Translations under genes and position numbers: made by a program
The notes under the pieces: model-generated
What the model saw: the letters and a program-made list of their open reading frames with translations, nothing else
Database searches by the model: none
Told to the model about the DNA's origin: nothing
In this document: positions 61,401 to 64,000 of the stretch, piece after piece
Position numbering within the stretch: the stretch's first letter is position 1
Layout: every line of letters begins with the position of its first letter
Assembly: GCF_050948215.1 (NCBI RefSeq)
Contig: NW_027488564.1
Coordinates: forward strand, 434,001 to 498,000
Origin: Halictus rubicundus
Taxonomy: Eukaryota; Arthropoda; Insecta; Hymenoptera; Halictidae
Length of the DNA: 64,000 nucleotides
Reading direction: 5' to 3'

Positions 61401-64000
61401 TATCCTCTATCCTATCCTATCCTCCATCCTATCCTATCCTCAATCCTATCCTTTCCTGTATCCTATCCAATCCTGTATCCTCTCCTGTCCTCTATCCTAT
61501 ACTATCCTCTATTCGATCCTATCCTTTTATCCTATCCTATCATATCCTCTATCCTATCCTATCCTCTATCCTATCCTATCTTCTATCCTATCCTATCCTC
61601 TATCCTATCAAATCCCCTATCCTATCCTCTGTCCTATCCTATCCTCTATCCTATCCTATCCTCTATCCTATCCTATCCTCTATCCTATCCTATCCTCTAT
61701 CCTATACTATACTCTATCCTATCCTATCCTCTATCCTATCCTATCTTTTATCCTACCTTATCATCTATCCTATCAAATCCCCTATCCTATCCTCTATCCT
61801 ATCCTATCCTCTATCCTATCCTATCGTCCATCCTATCCTATCCCCAATCCTATCCTTTCCTGTATCCTATCCAATCCTGTATCCTATCCTGTCCTCTATC
61901 CTATCCTATCCTCTATCCTATCCTATCCTCTATCCAATCCTATCTTCTATCCTATCCTATCCTCTATCCTATCAAATCCCCTACCCTATTCTCTGTCCAA
62001 TCCTATCCTCTATCCTATCCTATCCTCTATCCTATCCTATCCTCTATCCTATCCTATCCTCTACCCTATCCTATCCTCTATCCTCTATCCTATCCTATCC
62101 TCTATCCTCTATCCTCTATCCTATCCTATCCTCTATCCTATCCTATCGTCTATCCTATCCTCTATCCTATCCTATCCTCTATCCTATCCTATCCTCCATC
62201 CTATCCTATGCTCTATCCTATCCTATCGTCTATCCTATCCTGTATCCCATCCTATTCCTCTATCCTACCCTATCCTCTATCCTATCCTATCCTATATCCT
62301 ATCCTATCCTCTATCCTATCCTATCCTCTATCCTATCCTATCCTCTATCCTATCCTATCTTTTATCCTACCTTATCATCTATCCTATCAAATCCCCTATC
62401 CTATCCTCTATCCTATCCTATCCTCTATTCTATCCTATCGTCCATCCTATCCTATCCCCAATCCTATCCTTTCCTGTATCCTATCCAATCCTGTATCCTA
62501 TCCTGTCCTCTATCCTATCCTATCCTCTATCCTATCCTATCCTCTATCCAATCCTATCTTCTATCCTATCCTATCCTCTATCCTATCAAATCCCCTACCC
62601 TATTCTCTGTCCAATCCTATCCTCTATCCTATCCTATCCTCTATCCTATCCTATCCTCTATCCTATCCTATCCTCTACCCTATCCTATCCTCTATCCTCT
62701 ATCCTATCCTATCCTCTATCCTCTATCCTATCCTATCCTCTATCCTATCCTATCGTCTATCCTATCCTCTATCCTATCCTATCCTCTATCCTATCCTATC
62801 CTCCATCCTATCCTATGCTCTATCCTATCCTATCGTCTATCCTATCCTGTATCCCATCCTATTCCTCTATCCTATCCTATCCTCTATCCTATCCTATCCT
62901 ATATCCTATCCTATCCTCTATCCTATCCTATCCTCTATCCTATCCTATCCTCTATCCTATCCTATCTTCTATCCTATCCTATCCTCTATCCTATCAAATC
63001 CCCTATCCTATCCTCTATCCTCTATCCTATCCTATCATCTATCCTCTATCCTATCCAATCCTCTATCCTATCCTATCGTCTATCCTATCCTGTATCCTAT
63101 CCTATCCTCTATCCTATCCTATCCTCCATCCTATCCTATCCTCAATCCTATCCTTTCCTGTATCCTATCCAATCCTGTATCCTCTCCTGTCCTCTATCCT
63201 ATACTATCCTCTATTCGATCCTATCCTTTTATCCTATCCTATCATATCCTCTATCCTATCCTATCCTCTATCCTATCCTATCTTCTATCCTATCCTATCC
63301 TCTATCCTATCAAATCCCCTATCCTATCCTCTGTCCTATCCTATCCTCTATCCTATCCTATCCTCTATCCTATCCTATCCTCTATCCTATCCTATCCTCT
63401 ATCCTATACTATACTCTATCCTATCCTATCCTCTATCCTATCCTATCTTTTATCCTACCTTATCATCTATCCTATCAAATCCCCTATCCTATCCTCTATC
63501 CTATCCTATCCTCTATCCTATCCTATCGTCCATCCTATCCTATCCCCAATCCTATCCTTTCCTGTATCCTATCCAATCCTGTATCCTATCCTGTCCTCTA
63601 TCCTATCCTATCCTCTATCCTATCCTATCCTCTATCCAATCCTATCTTCTATCCTATCCTATCCTCTATCCTATCAAATCCCCTACCCTATTCTCTGTCC
63701 AATCCTATCCTCTATCCTATCCTATCCTCTATCCTATCCTATCCTCTATCCTATCCTATCCTCTACCCTATCCTATCCTCTATCCTCTATCCTATCCTAT
63801 CCTCTATCCTCTATCCTCTATCCTATCCTATCCTCTATCCTATCCTATCGTCTATCCTATCCTCTATCCTATCCTATCCTCTATCCTATCCTATCCTCCA
63901 TCCTATCCTATGCTCTATCCTATCCTATCGTCTATCCTATCCTGTATCCCATCCTATTCCTCTATCCTACCCTATCCTCTATCCTATCCTATCCTATATC
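61400..64000. repeat. Domain B-type satellite resumes; 1702-bp tandem repeat
   Basis: TTCTTTTATCC-, CAAATCCCCTACCC- and CCCCAATCC-type variants of domain B return. ATTCGATCC at 61511 recurs at 63213, CTACCCTATTCTCTG at 61981 recurs at 63683, and TATGCTCTATCC near 62208 recurs near 63910, all 1702 bp apart. A nested partial copy starts near 62815. The second copy runs off the right edge. Confidence 0.82.

Larger units (their letters stand above)
2336..64000. repeat. Satellite array based on CT(CTATC)n, dominant unit 17 bp, about 61.7 kb and continuing
   Basis: The whole stretch is built from the pentamer CTATC (TATCC in another phase), with an extra CT inserted at intervals. Three pentamers plus CT give the main 17-mer CTCTATCCTATCCTATC (7 C, 7 T, 3 A, no G). 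One, two or four pentamers give 7-, 12- and 22-mers. G on the plus strand occurs only as scattered point variants (CCTGTATCC, TATGCT, TCGTC, CTGTCC). No unique sequence, gene, RNA gene or inserted element was found anywhere inside. Every plus-strand frame is open in the consensus and every minus-strand frame has TAG, so the huge apparent reading frames here, a 17-residue repeat of the type SYPLSYPILYPILSSIL, are by-products. The array is typical of heterochromatic satellite; pericentromeric or subtelomeric location cannot be decided here. Confidence 0.98.

Noticed and set aside
2336..64000. CRISPR-like array
   Set aside because: Units are back to back with no unique spacers, and the context is eukaryotic satellite.
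2336..64000. Active telomere
   Set aside because: The pentamer is not a known telomeric repeat to me, units are 17-mers with kilobase higher-order structure, and no terminus is visible.
2336..64000. tRNA, rRNA or other RNA genes and inserted elements within the satellite
   Set aside because: Reading through the array I found only satellite units and point variants; no unique stretch long enough to hold such a gene was seen.

Overview
The window has two very unequal parts. Positions 1 to about 2335 are the 5' portion of a GC-rich, R1-clade-like non-LTR (LINE-type) retrotransposon on the minus strand. Positions about 2336 to 64000 are one uninterrupted block of pyrimidine-rich satellite DNA that continues past the right edge. 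I see no host gene, RNA gene, CRISPR array or bacterial-type signal. The organism is a eukaryote, most likely an arthropod and probably an insect. The reason is the ORF1 protein, whose conserved core is followed by CCHC zinc knuckles and a third knuckle beginning C-P-L-C-A-D-L-G, a signature of R1-clade (R1/TRAS/SART-type) elements. The host assignment is inference.

Retroelement (1-2335, minus strand). An open frame runs without a stop from 2301 to the window edge. From its first ATG at 2154 it encodes 718 residues of a Gag-like ORF1 protein: an acidic, Ser/Gly-rich N-terminus, a coiled-coil stretch, a basic Ala/Arg-rich helix, an RRM-like core, two complete CCHC knuckles and the first half of a third. 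The rest of ORF1, the endonuclease/reverse-transcriptase ORF2 and the 3' end would lie beyond position 1. About 180 bases of 5' UTR, with a nested inverted repeat, separate the ATG from the satellite. The element's sense strand is the satellite's G-rich strand.

Satellite (2336-64000). The unit is best written as CT followed by n copies of CTATC: n=3 gives the dominant 17-mer CTCTATCCTATCCTATC, and n=1, 2 and 4 give 7-, 12- and 22-mers. The plus strand of the unit has no stop in any frame and the minus strand has TAG in every frame. This is why spurious plus-strand open frames of up to more than 4,300 codons exist; none is annotated as a gene. Point variants mark higher-order repeats. I traced tandem duplications with offsets of 1068, 2650, 2225/2242, 730, 1528, 579, 1404, 3833, 3415, 576, 1147, 4040 and 1702 bp by matching rare variants. 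Three domains can be told apart: A (about 2.3-31 kb), B (about 31-51.7 kb, resuming at about 61.4 kb) and C (about 51.7-61.4 kb, a 4040-bp higher-order repeat).

Taken together, this looks like heterochromatin (pericentromeric or subtelomeric) with an apparently young retrotransposon at a satellite edge. The most interesting question is whether this R1-clade-like element specifically targets the TATCC/GGATA satellite, as TRAS/SART target telomeric repeats and other R1-clade families target microsatellites.
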